A stretch of 64,000 bases of DNA from Diadophis punctatus similis (lineage: Eukaryota > Chordata > Lepidosauria > Squamata > Dipsadidae), in contig JALIGW010000028.1 of the NCBI GenBank assembly GCA_023053685.1, positions 6,112,501 through 6,176,500 on the forward strand, in the 5' to 3' direction. Position numbers and translations under genes: made by a program. Shown here in pieces: positions 1 through 12,800 of this stretch; position 1 is the first letter of the stretch; every line of letters begins with the position of its first letter. Under the pieces are notes generated by a model. That model searched no databases. It was not told the origin of the DNA and worked only from the letters and a program-made list of their open reading frames with translations.

Positions 1-228
1 ATTTTCCTTTATTGGCAGTTAATAATATATAATCAATGTCTGTTTGCCCCATTAGGATTAAATAATATGTATCAAAGTAATCTAGTTCCTTGAAACAAAA
101 CGAATGTTTAGAAAGTAATATTGAAGTAATATTTTTTTAAATGACTGAAATATTATACAGTTTACAGATTTTATTAGCATGGCTGAAAGATTATTCAATA
201 TTTTTGAATTTTTTGACATTAGCTGCAA

Positions 229-344
<116 letters not shown>

Positions 345-373
345 GAGGGGGGGAGGGAGGGGGGGAGAGAGAG

Positions 374-469
374 ATGATAGATAGATAGATTGATTGATTG
401 ATTGATTGATAGATGATAGATAGATAGATATAGATATAGATATAGATGATATAGATAGATAGATATAGA

Positions 470-523
<54 letters not shown>
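374..523. repeat. GATA/GATT tetranucleotide array (Bkm-like)
   Basis: Alternating blocks of GATA, GATATA and GATT units over about 150 bp, ending about 95 bp before the exon at 618. GATA arrays resemble the Bkm satellite first described in snakes (family knowledge); the GATT block is a local variant. Confidence 0.9.
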
Positions 524-617
524 GTGTAACCAGGAAGACATATCTAAAGATAGAAGTTAGAAAGAAAACTCTTTGATTTATAAATTTAAAATGTCACTAT
601 ATATTTTGGCTTTCTAG

Positions 618-854
618 AAACTGGTGATTGCTTGGCTATTGAACCACGATCCTTCAAAACGGCCAAGTGCTATGGAACTCTTAAAAAGTGAACATCTTCC
701 TCCACCTCAGTGGGAAGAGTCTGAACTTCATGAAGTCCTTCATCATACTTTAGCAAATGTGGACGGAAAAGCATACCGGACCATGATGGGCCAGATATTC
801 TCCCAGCGCATTTCTCCCGCAATAGATTATACCTATGACAGTGATATCCTCAAG
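618..854 (+). CDS. EIF2AK4: EIF2AK4 in-window exon 1
   Basis: The acceptor is tttctag and the donor gtgtgt; 79 codons, phase 0 at both ends. It encodes the last kinase helix region (WLLNHDPSKRPSAMELLKS) and the linker into the HisRS-like domain (GKAYRTMMGQIFSQRISPAI). Confidence 0.95.
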
Positions 855-3800
855 GTGTGTTCTTAAGTCTGCATTGAAAAGAAACAGCAAGTTTTCCCAC
901 CTTGCTGGCCTTCTGGAAAGCCATTAAGACATGGCTCTTCCTGCAGGCGGTGTGATTGTGACTGTTGCTTGGGTTGTTTTTATCTTTTTAATTGCTATTT
1001 TTACTATTGTTGTTTTTATTGTGTTGTTTTTTGATAGTATTTGGTTGTTCTTATATATGCTGTACGCCGCCCTGAGTCCCCAGGGAGTAGGGCGGCCTAA
1101 GGGAATCCCAAATAAATAATAAATCAATAAATCAATAAATCAATAAATCAATAAATCAATAAATGTTAGGTATGATTGGAATCTTATTGCTTTTAAAATA
1201 AAAACAGAAGAAGAAACAACAAACAGAAGAGAAAAAGCGAGGGAAAACTAACAGGGAAGAAAAATGAAAAGCATTGGGAAATATTGCTTTGACTACTTCT
1301 AATGCTTCCAGTGTAATACTTTCATACATAAAGTATGAAAATTGGCAGGGGAAGAAGGTGTTAGTGGTTGTTTTGGTTGCTGCTCTGTGGCTTCCCATTA
1401 TGTCTTATAAGCTCTTTTCATTGGTAGTGATATTTAATTTTGAAGCCGCAATAATAATTTTGTTTTATTAATCAATTTATAGGGCTGCCCATCCCAAATT
1501 AATGACTGACCATGTTAAAAATATAAAAACAAAAAACACATACAACAATAGCCAGAGTAAAAACAGACCCACCCACAACAATTAACATAACCAATGCTCA
1601 GTCCACCTTATGCCTAATGACAAACCAGGTTTTTAAGCCTTACAGAAGATTGACAGAGTTGTGGCCAATCTGATCTATTATTGCTTAATAATAATTTATT
1701 AGATTTGTATGCTGCCCAATTCATATACAATAGATGGTGGTTCCTTTTCAATCTGAGTCCTTTCAAGGCAGAATTTCTGAGGTATACTGTATTTTTCGGA
1801 GTATAAGACACACCTGAGTATAAGACGCACCTTCGTTTTGGGGGAGGAAAACAAGGGGGGGGGAATCTGCTTCTGCCTCACAGCAATTTGCCTCACAGCA
1901 AACAGCAAACAGTACAGATGATATACACTGTTTGCTTTGTATTTCTGTGCATGTGTGCCTGACCCATAGAAATAGCAAAGAATAAGAGAAATGTACATTA
2001 TGGCAGTATATTAATGCCAGAAAGTTTTCTTAAAAGTAGTCACACTAATTCCTGCCAATTATTTAAATAGATCTCCAAACATGACTAAGTCAGGGTCTAA
2101 CTCAGCTGCCTTATCTTAATACTAAAACAGGACACTGTTACATTTCAGATTATACTTGTACAGATGCTGTTAAAATTGATGTGGCTTTCTGCAAGTATAC
2201 ATTATTCTCTGCTATTTAAAAGAAGATTCAATAGCACTGGGCCTCTTCAGATCAAGCATTTATTTTAAAAAGCTTCATTTTGTTAAGTTGTCTAGAACAA
2301 TAATAAAGCAGTCTTTAAAAAACAAGTAATAATTTGAACATTCTATAGACATTTATAGTTATTGACTTACCTCCTTGCATCCAGTTTCAGCAACTGATTA
2401 GCACAAGAAAATAAAATTCTGCCTCTGCCTCTACCTCCCAGCAATTTGCCTCCTTGCAGCTAGTTTCACTTTAAAGTTTTAGCACGTGGCCTGCCTGCAG
2501 CCTCAGTCAGCTGTGGGTCGGGAGGCCGATAATCAGTTGTTTGTGCTAATCAGGCTCTGCGCTGTTTGCTGCAAGGAGGTAAATTGCTGGGAGGCAGAGG
2601 CTAAAGGGTGGGGGTGGCTGGGTGGGGGTACATTCGGTGTATAAGACGCACCCAAGATTTCACCCTCTTTTTGGGAGTAAAAAGGTGCATCTTATACTCC
2701 GAAAAATACGGTATTTAAACATTATACTGCCCATTATTATAGGTAATAGCTTTTTTAAAAAAATCAAAACATGGCACACATCCATCACAGAAACATGTTT
2801 TACATTTTTTAAAAAAACAAAAAAGTTAAAAAAAAATCCTAGGATCTATTTCCTGCAAACCAGGACAAACACAGGTTAACATGTGCAAATAAAATACAAC
2901 TATTGAAGTGCCTAGTCAGGCACTGTTTTCAAAGTCATCTGTATTAATTTGTGAGCTGAGGTGGAATGTGGGAGTAAATTGCAGACATGAGAACCAGATT
3001 TCAAGCATATAAACTGTCAAAGGCTAATGAAAGTAACAAATAAACATTACTCAATATTCCCTTTTTGGGAATAGAAAACTCATTTGATAATTTGAAACTG
3101 CAAATATTTACTGAAAATATCTTTGCTAATTAGTACAGTATGTTAAGCTGAATAAGTATAAATCTGCTCATGGTTTAGATGCACTCTGTATTTTTGGAAC
3201 TGAAGGGAAAAATGCATTGCTTACCTCTGATCACTGTTAATTTTAGGGCAGCTTTTCAGTTTGGTCAACCAAGATTCAACAACATGTGTGTGAGACAATT
3301 AGCCGAATTTTTAAAAGACATGGTATGTATGGTTATATAGAATATTCTTGAATTAGATTGAAATACTTTGATAAGAGAGGTATGCAGCATTATTATTCTG
3401 ACAGCAGAAATAGATACTGTACTTCTGTACCCTCCGTACCTTGTTCTTGAATTAATGTCAGGCATATTCAGTATGATATTTACAGTATATGACTACTAGG
3501 TGGCGTTTTCAGCTATCAGATAATTATATTTATTGAAACATTGAATGAACAAATATGCACAGACGTTCAAATGTCTCTACTTGAAACAAATCGTAAACAC
3601 ATACGTTATTTGAAAAGTGAAAATGAGAACGTTAAGTGAATAGGTTTCTGAAACAATTTCTTAAAAAAATATTTTATATTATTTCTATGGAATTACACCG
3701 GTAATAGTTATTATCATTTTTGCACAGGAGCTGTCAAGATGCATACTCCCCTGCTGATGCCTAGGAATAGAAAACTGTATGAGCACAATGAAGCTTCATA

Positions 3801-6800
3801 TTTGATGGACCACAGTGGAATGCTGGTGACGCTTCCTTATGATCTCAGAGTGAGTATGAATATCATCTTCAAGGATCTTGGACCAGCCTTGCCTAGTCTG
3901 GTGGCCCCCAGATTTCTTGGAGTACAGCTTCTGTACTCAAGCTGGGTTCCTACCAGTGCGGTCCACTCTATAGCACCGGTAGCGGCCCGCTGGTGACGTC
4001 ACAGTACCAGTGCGGTTGGTTGCCAGTGCCTGGGCGCCGCCATTAAAAAAAATTTTTTTTTATTTTTTATTTAAAAATTCTTCTGCGCATGTCCAGAAGC
4101 CGAGCTTCCGGCACTGCGCATGCGCTGCCTTCCTACCCCACAGTGAGTCCAAGCAGGGGAGGATGGCTGAGGGAGTGCGTGAGACGCTGAAAGAACGGGC
4201 GGCAGGAGCTATCTCCATTCCCCTCCCTTCAGCAGTCCGAGAAGCCACGAGCGTGCGGTGATGATCCCAGGCATTTTCACACGTTCGAGGCTTCTCAAGC
4301 TGCTGAGGGGAGGGGGAATGGGCGGCAGGACCTATTTCAGTTCCCCTCCCTTCAGCAGTCCGAGAAGCCATGCCCACCCGGTCACATGGCTGGCAAGCCA
4401 CACCCACAAAATAAGCCACGCCCACAGAGTGGTAGTAAAAAATTAGGAACCCACCCCTGCTCAAGCAGTATGGCCAAAGCAACTACTGTGGATTAGAAAT
4501 TGATTTAAAGAGCTTACAAAAGGGGATGCCTTGGGAAGGAAGAAAAGAAATGTCAGTATAATTCCCTGTTTGATAGGAAGATAAGTTTACATGCAGAGTA
4601 GAACATCTTGGTTTCTTTATGTTATAAACTATATTTTCACTTGAAGATTGCTGCTGATAACCATGAAAATTATATTTTGCTTTATACTTCTTTTGTTCAG
4701 TTTATAACCTGCTTTTATACCTCTTTTCAGATTCCATTTGCAAGATTTGTAGCTAGAAATAATATAACAAACTTGAAAAGGTAAGGGAAATCTCCCAGGT
4801 ATGTTTTTATTGTTTTCAAAACTGGACAAAGATAGATTGATTATACATTATACTTCTGTAAAATAAAGCTGGCTTAGAAGAGGGACCAAAATTTTCTGAA
4901 AACCATATATTTTGAATGGAGCTTCCTGGCATCTGCAGTTAAAAGGAATCTTCAGTAATATCTCCTTATTTAGGGCCTTTGAAGCGACCATTCCCAACAT
5001 AATGCACCTTAGGTGTGTTGGAGCAAAATCCCCATCATTCATTGTCATTGTGAGCCATTCAGATAGTTACTCATGCCTGGTTACCTCATGGCTTGACTAC
5101 TGCAGTATGGTCTACTTGAGGCTGCCCTTAGACACCACCCAAAAACTTCAACTGGTGTTGCAGGCAATGATAGGTGCCTCAATAAGCCCATGTAAAACCT
5201 CTGCTTTGCAAGCTGCACTGGTTGCCTGTTTCCTTTTGAGCATGGTTCAAGATGCTGATCATTACCTGTAATGCCCTACAGTACATGGCACAGGATAGTG
5301 ATGCTGAATCTTTTTTTGCTCGGGTGACAAAAGGGCGTGCCCGCGTGCCCAGACCCATAATGCACTGTCCTCCCCCCGCGCATGCGTGCACAACCCCCCT
5401 GTGCTGCAACCCCCCGCGCATGTACACAGGGGTCACTGAAGCCTCCGGACTTCCGGTAGGCCCGTTGGGCCATTTTTCACCCTCCCCAGGCTTCAGGAAA
5501 GCCTCCGGAGCCCGGGGATGGTGAAAAATGGACCCAACGTGCCTACCAGAAGTTTGGAAACAAACTTCCGGTTGGGCCGTTGGGCCGTTTTTCACCCTCC
5601 CAGCCTGGCTGTTATTTACAAGGGCCTGCCTCTTTGCTCAGGCTTTTTGCAAGGGAGAGTGAGAACCTTTGCTTCATACTCACTCTTTCTCTCTTACCTT
5701 TTATCTTCTTTTTTTAATTGATGTTTTTGTGACATCCTTCTTGTAAACCATCCAGAATTGTTGAGAGCCACAAGCTGCATAAATTTGCAGCCAAAGTTTG
5801 ATAATTAAATAATGTCCCCAAATATAGGGGAATTATGGGAGTGTAGCTTAACATGTCTAAAGAATGGGAAATATGCTTTGGGAAATCATGGCCAATTGGA
5901 GTAGATAAAACTGGGTAGATTGATTAATGTATACTGCCACAGAAGATGGTTTCAGGTGTTTCAACTGCAAACATTTTATCTCTCTAGATACTGCATCGAG
6001 CGAGTTTTCAGGCCTCGGAAACTAGATCGTTGTCATCCAAGAGAACTCTTAGAATGTGCATTTGATATCATCACACCTGCTGGAAATAGTTTTTTACCTA
6101 TTGCAGAAACAATCTACACAATCTCTGAAATAATCCAGGAATTTCCTGTGTTGCAAGTAGGTATTTTTCTGCCATGACCTTTCCAAAAGGTATAGGGCCA
6201 GAGGTGGGAATGTTATTTTCTTCACTTGCTAGGTGAGAATCCAGGATTTAACTACTCCTACTTGCTAAGAAGACTAGTAGACGTTTGACCTGGTTCCTTC
6301 TCTGTCCCTATTCTGAGTAGATGCAAACAAATCATTATTATTGTTGTTGTTGTTGTTGAAGAAGAATTTATTTGCCACCTATCTCACCATGGGGCTACTG
6401 TAGGTGGTTCACAAGTATAAAAGAAATGAAGAAATAAAAAGGAAGTTTAAACAAAAATAAAACAATAAAACAAACAAGGAAAAATACAGAAAATACATTG
6501 ATGTGACTGGTAACAAAATGAGTGCTATAATTGTATAATAAAGGTTCCAATATTGATGTAATACAGTATTATATAATATTACTCCAAAAAGTAGTGATTT
6601 ATTGATGACTTATAATTATTGATATAATTATATGCTTGTCTTAATAACTCTTATCCGGCCATAACTAAGGATATTTTTCATTAAAGAAATCTAGTGCAAT
6701 TGGATTAAATCTAATTCATTAATGAAATTCAGTTAAATTGAATTAAATATAATACATTAATCAAATCCAATTCAGAAGCTTTGTGTTATCCCAGAATATT

Positions 6801-9800
6801 GTTGAGAAGGAAGCTTCTATTCCAGAAGAGCCTCTGTGGGTTCATGGGTCTTCAGATTCTTCATTTAGGAATTAAATTCATTGTCAAGTAAGATTTTCTC
6901 AGTGTAGGTAGTCTCAGTAGTGATATAACACAAAAGAGGTGGGATAGGAGAAGAAATACTGGATACTGAAATTTAAGTTTAGTTGTCACGAAAAAGTAAT
7001 GGACATGCGACTGAAATTCATTTGTGTTTGTTAGGAAAGAAACTATTCTATCTACTTAAATCATACTGCCTTGCTGAAAGCAATCCTTCTGCATTGTGGG
7101 ATCCCTGAAGATAAGCTCAATCAAGTTTACACAATCCTGTACGATGCTGTGGTAAGGCATTATGTTGTTCTTGAATTGCACTTTTATGTTATGGATTACA
7201 GGATGGGCTGAAAGGGTACCTCTGTCAATGAAGGAAGGATGTTTAAACAGAACAGGAAGAGTAGCTGTTCATTAGGCTCATAGAAAAGAGAGGGGAAAAT
7301 GTGTGGCCATTAAAATACCCTTTAGAACATGGGTATCAAGCTCACGGCGTCATGTTGCCATCACATGATGTCTCCTGATGTTTTTTCCTTTTGCAGAGCT
7401 GGGGTGGGCGTGGCCTGCATGTGACACATCTGGCCCGTGGGCTGCCATTTTGACACTCCTGCTTTAGAGGGACAATGACAAAAAAAGTAAGCCATGACAA
7501 AAAGAGAGCAAAGGTCTATTTCTTTTACAATGAAACGCACTTCAAACCAAAAAGCCTCTATAACAGTAAAAAATGAATACTCAGTAATGAAATACACACT
7601 GTCCCTCCAAATACACATACACTTTATCTCACCTATATGGACAACGTTTTCTATTTATTTTCCTCCCCATACATAGACAGACTTTTTTTTTAAACTAGCA
7701 TGTCATGGCAGCATTAGCTTCTCTGTAAATAAAGGGGAAATTCTTGGAAAGTTACCTCAGACTGCAGCTGCAGTATTTGTTTTGCCTTACCTACATCTTC
7801 CTTGCCCATATCTTCAGCCTCACCACCACATAGACTCTTTGAAGAACAGCTAAGTTGGTCTTATTCCTGCATGCACTTTGACTGTCTCCAAGTCCCGTCC
7901 TACAACTGGACTGAAAAAACTGGATACCCATTAAACTACAACAGAGAGATACAGAAATATCTAGCTCTTTATCACCATCTGTTGCTTGTTTAGCTTTTTG
8001 TAGCTAAGGGAAGGGAAATGTAGGAAGGGAATAAAAAAAACAAAGCAAAACAAAAAGGTGGACAAAAGGTGGAAATGAATGAAGGGCAAACTTTGAAAAA
8101 TCTGGATCGTGCATCCATTGTTTCATAGGGCATTCTAAGAGAGAATGACCCTGTTGGATACTGATTAAAATATTTCAATTGCAGTTAGGTAATGGTGCAG
8201 TCATTCTACTTGTCATGAGCCTACTAAAACGCTATGGTGCTGCTAAACTTGGCAATGGCTAGAGATTCAATTCCATATGTTGGATGCTTGTGTTGTAGGG
8301 TTTTAAAACAGAGGTCCTCTGTTTACCTTTTTCTTCACTACAGGAGAAATGGAAATATTGCATGTGACTTCTTTGTTCTGTAGCTTTCAAAATCTTTAAG
8401 AGTTAAAGGAAAGGAATGGAACAAATGTCAGTGCAACCATCTCATAAGGTGGATTTGGTGCCAGAAAATATAATAGAGATGGTTGAGGATATAAGGGGAA
8501 TAAAAGAAGAACCAAAAGTAGGGTGATGCATCCAGAACTGTGTTTGACCCTGTAGAGGGTACTGTTCTTGGGATTCCTAGATCTTGATATGTCCACTGCT
8601 AAGCAGATTCAGACATAGGTTGCTTGTATTTGTACTATGTTTCTTTCACTGCGATGAATGCTTGAACATGCACTCATTCTCATATAAATAGTTATATATT
8701 CATTTTTAAAGTGACATGATAGTTGACAAATAGTATCAAGTGGAGGTATTTATTTTGACATTCCTCCAAGGTCAAGATAAAGTTGGGAAATCTTACTTGA
8801 AATGAAATTTATGATAATTAGTAGTGTTAACCATATTTACCTATAATTTCGCTAATGATTAGCCTGCAATTGGTGAACAGGTAGGTGTTAGAGTGGAAGC
8901 CACTTTTAACATTTGCAGGATTTTTTTTAACCACAAATAAAGAAATATCAATTAACCTGTTACTATTATTTGTGTTCTGCAGACTGAAAAGCTAACTAAA
9001 AGAGAAGTAGAGGCCAAGTTCTGCAATCTTTCCCTTTCATCAAACAATGTAAGTAATTTGAAATTTAATTTTATTGTTTCATTTATACATTGTTTATGTT
9101 CCATTTCCATTGCAGTCTTTCTTTGATTAGTCCATACACTACTAAAACACTCATTACCGTAACCTTTAACTGGGCAAAATAATGCATAATAGGGTAACAA
9201 TTTTTAAACCAAGGTACCTTAGTTTTATAATTGTAAACATTAAAATTATCATAAAACAGTTTAGGACATGATACAAAATTTCCTACGCTGATGATCGACT
9301 GTGTTATACAATTCAACCTGGACTATTTTCAAGGCCCAGATATATCTCTGAAGTATCCCACCATTTCCAGTGAAGGCAGTTATATTAGAAGTTCTGTCTT
9401 TGTTGAGGGCATCAAGGAATCTAGTAAAAAATACTTCTGAAAGAATGGGTTATCTAGTTAATTACTAAACCCAATGTTTTCATTTTTAGTCTTTCACACA
9501 CAGTATCAAAAGGTTAAATTGGCCAAATATGTCTATTTGTCAGAAAACATAGTTAGCTTTTTCTTTGTATTTTTCTCCATAGTCAGATGAGGCACAGTAC
9601 TTCTGATGTCTCAATTGAGATGGATGAATGGGCAGAGTGCAGATAGAATTCATAGCTACTTTGCGTGAACAAATAAATCAAGTAGTTCATTAGATGAGCA
9701 CAAGATTGTGTAGCCGCTTATTTTACAAATTTACTGTCTCACCTCACCACCTCCTCTCCTGCCAGCTATTTTACAAAAAGGGATGAAGAGGAAAGAAGAG

Positions 9801-12800
9801 TCTTTCCAATGGTTTGCTTTGAATTACCCAGTAGTCCTCAACAACCACAATTGAGCTCAAAATTTCTGAGAACATTTGTTAAGTGAATTTTGCCCCATTT
9901 TCTGCCCACAGTTGTTAAGTGAATCTGGCTTCCCCATTATAAGAATGGCCAACAAATCATGGGTTATCTAGTTAGCTACTAAACCCAACGCTCGTCAGAA
10001 GATTGCAAAAGATGATCCCATGCAGTCCAGGAGACTGCAACTGTCATAAGTATAAGTCAGTTGCCAAGCTTCTGAATTTTGATCACATGACCATGGGGAT
10101 GCTACAACTGTCATAAGTGTAAAAAATGGTCATATGTCACTTTTTTCAGTGCCATTGTAACTTTGAATGGTCACTAAATGAACTGTTGTAAGTCAAGGAC
10201 TACCTGTATATTTCACAGTTTTTTTTAAAAAAAAATGAGGTCAAAGCAGTTAAATAATACAAAAGTTAAGTTGGCTTTTGCACTTTTAGTTCAGAACTCC
10301 AGCATGCAGCTGTTCATATTTATGTGTCTTTTCAGCTTGTTCGACTTTACAGATTTATCGAGCAAAAAGGGGAGCTGCAAGATCTAACCCCGTTGTTGAA
10401 TACTATGCTGAAGCAAAAGACAGGAGTTGCCTCGTTAGTGAAACTTGGCATGAAAGACCTGGAGGAAACAGTGGGTCTGTTAAAAAAACTTGGCATAAAA
10501 ATCCAGGTTTGTAAAACAAAGTGGATTGTATCATTAGTATTTCTTACAGGGCTTTAGGTCAGTCAACTGTATAAAGAATAAACAACATAGAGAAAGAGGG
10601 ACCTGGTGTAAAATTTTACAGTGTAAATTTGGAAGCTTGAAGGAGGCAGTATTATGTTACAAAAAATAAGCAAGTTCCAGATTTAACTACATTATTTTAT
10701 TCTGTTTAAGGGTCAGTAAATATATCATTGCAAAGGAGATGTTACTTGTTAACCTCACAGGGGTGGGCCAGTTAAAGAAGTCAAGCTGGTAGCCACAACC
10801 TCAGCATTGGTGCCTGAAACTGCAGAAAAACAAATGGTGTATCCCAAAAAATTAGTTTAGCTCACTCTAGGAATTTCAGGGGGTTGAATTTCAGGAGGCT
10901 CACATGTAGCTTGAGGCTTGGCCACCTCTGAGGTGTGATTAAAATGATGAAATAAGAATTTTCTCTTGCAGATATCCATAAATTTGGGCTTGGTTTATAA
11001 AATACAGCAGCACAGTGGAATTATATTTCAGTTTATTGCATACATTAAACGGAGACAAAGAACAGTTACTGACATTCTTGCTGCTGGAGGTAGATATGAT
11101 CATATGGTAAGTGTTACAAATTTGTCCTATTAGGTATAAGAAAAGACTGATCATTTTCTAGCGTATTTCTTTTTCTGGTTACTGCAGATTTCACAATTCA
11201 GAGGCCCAGATGCAGTTGGTCTGGTTCCTTCAGCTGTTGGAGTCAGCATAGCTGTGGACAGAATAAGTTCCACAGTTTTGAATATGGAAGAGCCAGTATG
11301 TTTGTCTTTCTACTTTGCATATTTCAGGTAGACTCCATAAAGGGTAGGAAATATAGATCTTTCTCAAGCAATCTAAATAATGAAATGAGATAACACAGTT
11401 TCAAATTGACATTACTGTTTCCATTACCTAATTGTAGGTAATTGTACCTAATTGCAATTACAAATAAAAGAGGACAATGCAGAATATGGTAACTTCAAAC
11501 TGCTTAATATATCTCAGCAGAAGAGCCAAGATGTTTTTTTTTTTGGGGGGGGTGTCTCATGTATCCCAAAAAACATCATAATTGTAATATGAATCGTGTT
11601 AAGTTACCAAGAATATCTTAACCTTAGAATAACATTGCCTGGCTTTCTAGTTTAAGTGATTTCAGAACAATCCATCCAATTAAGTAACATTCTGGTTTCT
11701 ATTTCTCTTTTCTTCCAGTTTACAGTGAGCTCTTGTGATTTGTTAGTTGTTAGTGTTGGCCAGAAGTCAATGGAAAGAGCCATAAATGTTGTTCAGAAGC
11801 TCTGGGCTGCAGGAATTGCAGCTGAAATTATGTATGACTGGTCCCAGGTAAGTTGTCATTTATTATACATGTTAATTATTGTTGTTTCTGGCCTTATATG
11901 CATTCCTTTTTCCAAGCACATCAGGAATAGAACAGTAAGCAAAGCTAAGTTAAAGAAGATTTGGGATTATCATTAAAGGAGGAAAAATGTCAACTACCAG
12001 AGAATTCACTTGTGAACTTCTTGTCTGTGCCTTTGAAAACCACCAATCACAGATTGGTCTATTATTACAAGGTGTTGGGAATTTTGTAAGTTTTTTTAAA
12101 AGTATGGCATCCTACAGGCTTACCACGGCTCCGAGTACTTGCTCTAGAGCAGGAGTGTCAAACTCAAGGCCTGCGGGCCAGATCTGCACGCGGCCCTCTT
12201 GAGCTCCGTTTTCGCTGGCAGAGGCTGTCCCAGCCGAAAACAGATTGGGAGCCCGTTTTCATTGGCAGAGCACATAGGCCACGACAGGCGTCCCCGACAC
12301 AAATGACGTCAAGCTGGCCACGCCCATCCCGGCACCCCAAGGTCAAACACAACCCTGATGTGACCCTCATTGACGTCCCTGCTCTAGAGTTTGATGTCTC
12401 TGCTCTAGAGTCAAAGGTTTTAAAAAGAGCATTGAACAACACTGTAATCATCCTGCCTCCATGTTGGAAACTGTGAGGCTCTGGAGAACATCTCAGTTTC
12501 GCAGTTAGAACCTCCCGTTGCTCTGTGGTGCATTGGAACAAAAGAAACTCTTCATGATGTTAACATTATAAAGTAGATTTCCATAAATATTAATTATTAA
12601 TGAAACTGGATGCGCTAATAGAATCTACTGAATTCAGTACAAAGATTTGCATTTTCTAGCATTATTTGTTTCAGAACAGATTCCATATATCTTTCACATT
12701 GAAATTAAAACAGTTTATCGGTGTTTCTTGTATGAGTGTTGAAAAGACTTGTACTATTAGATAAATTATCATTTTTAATCTTTCCTTTTCCATGGAATTA

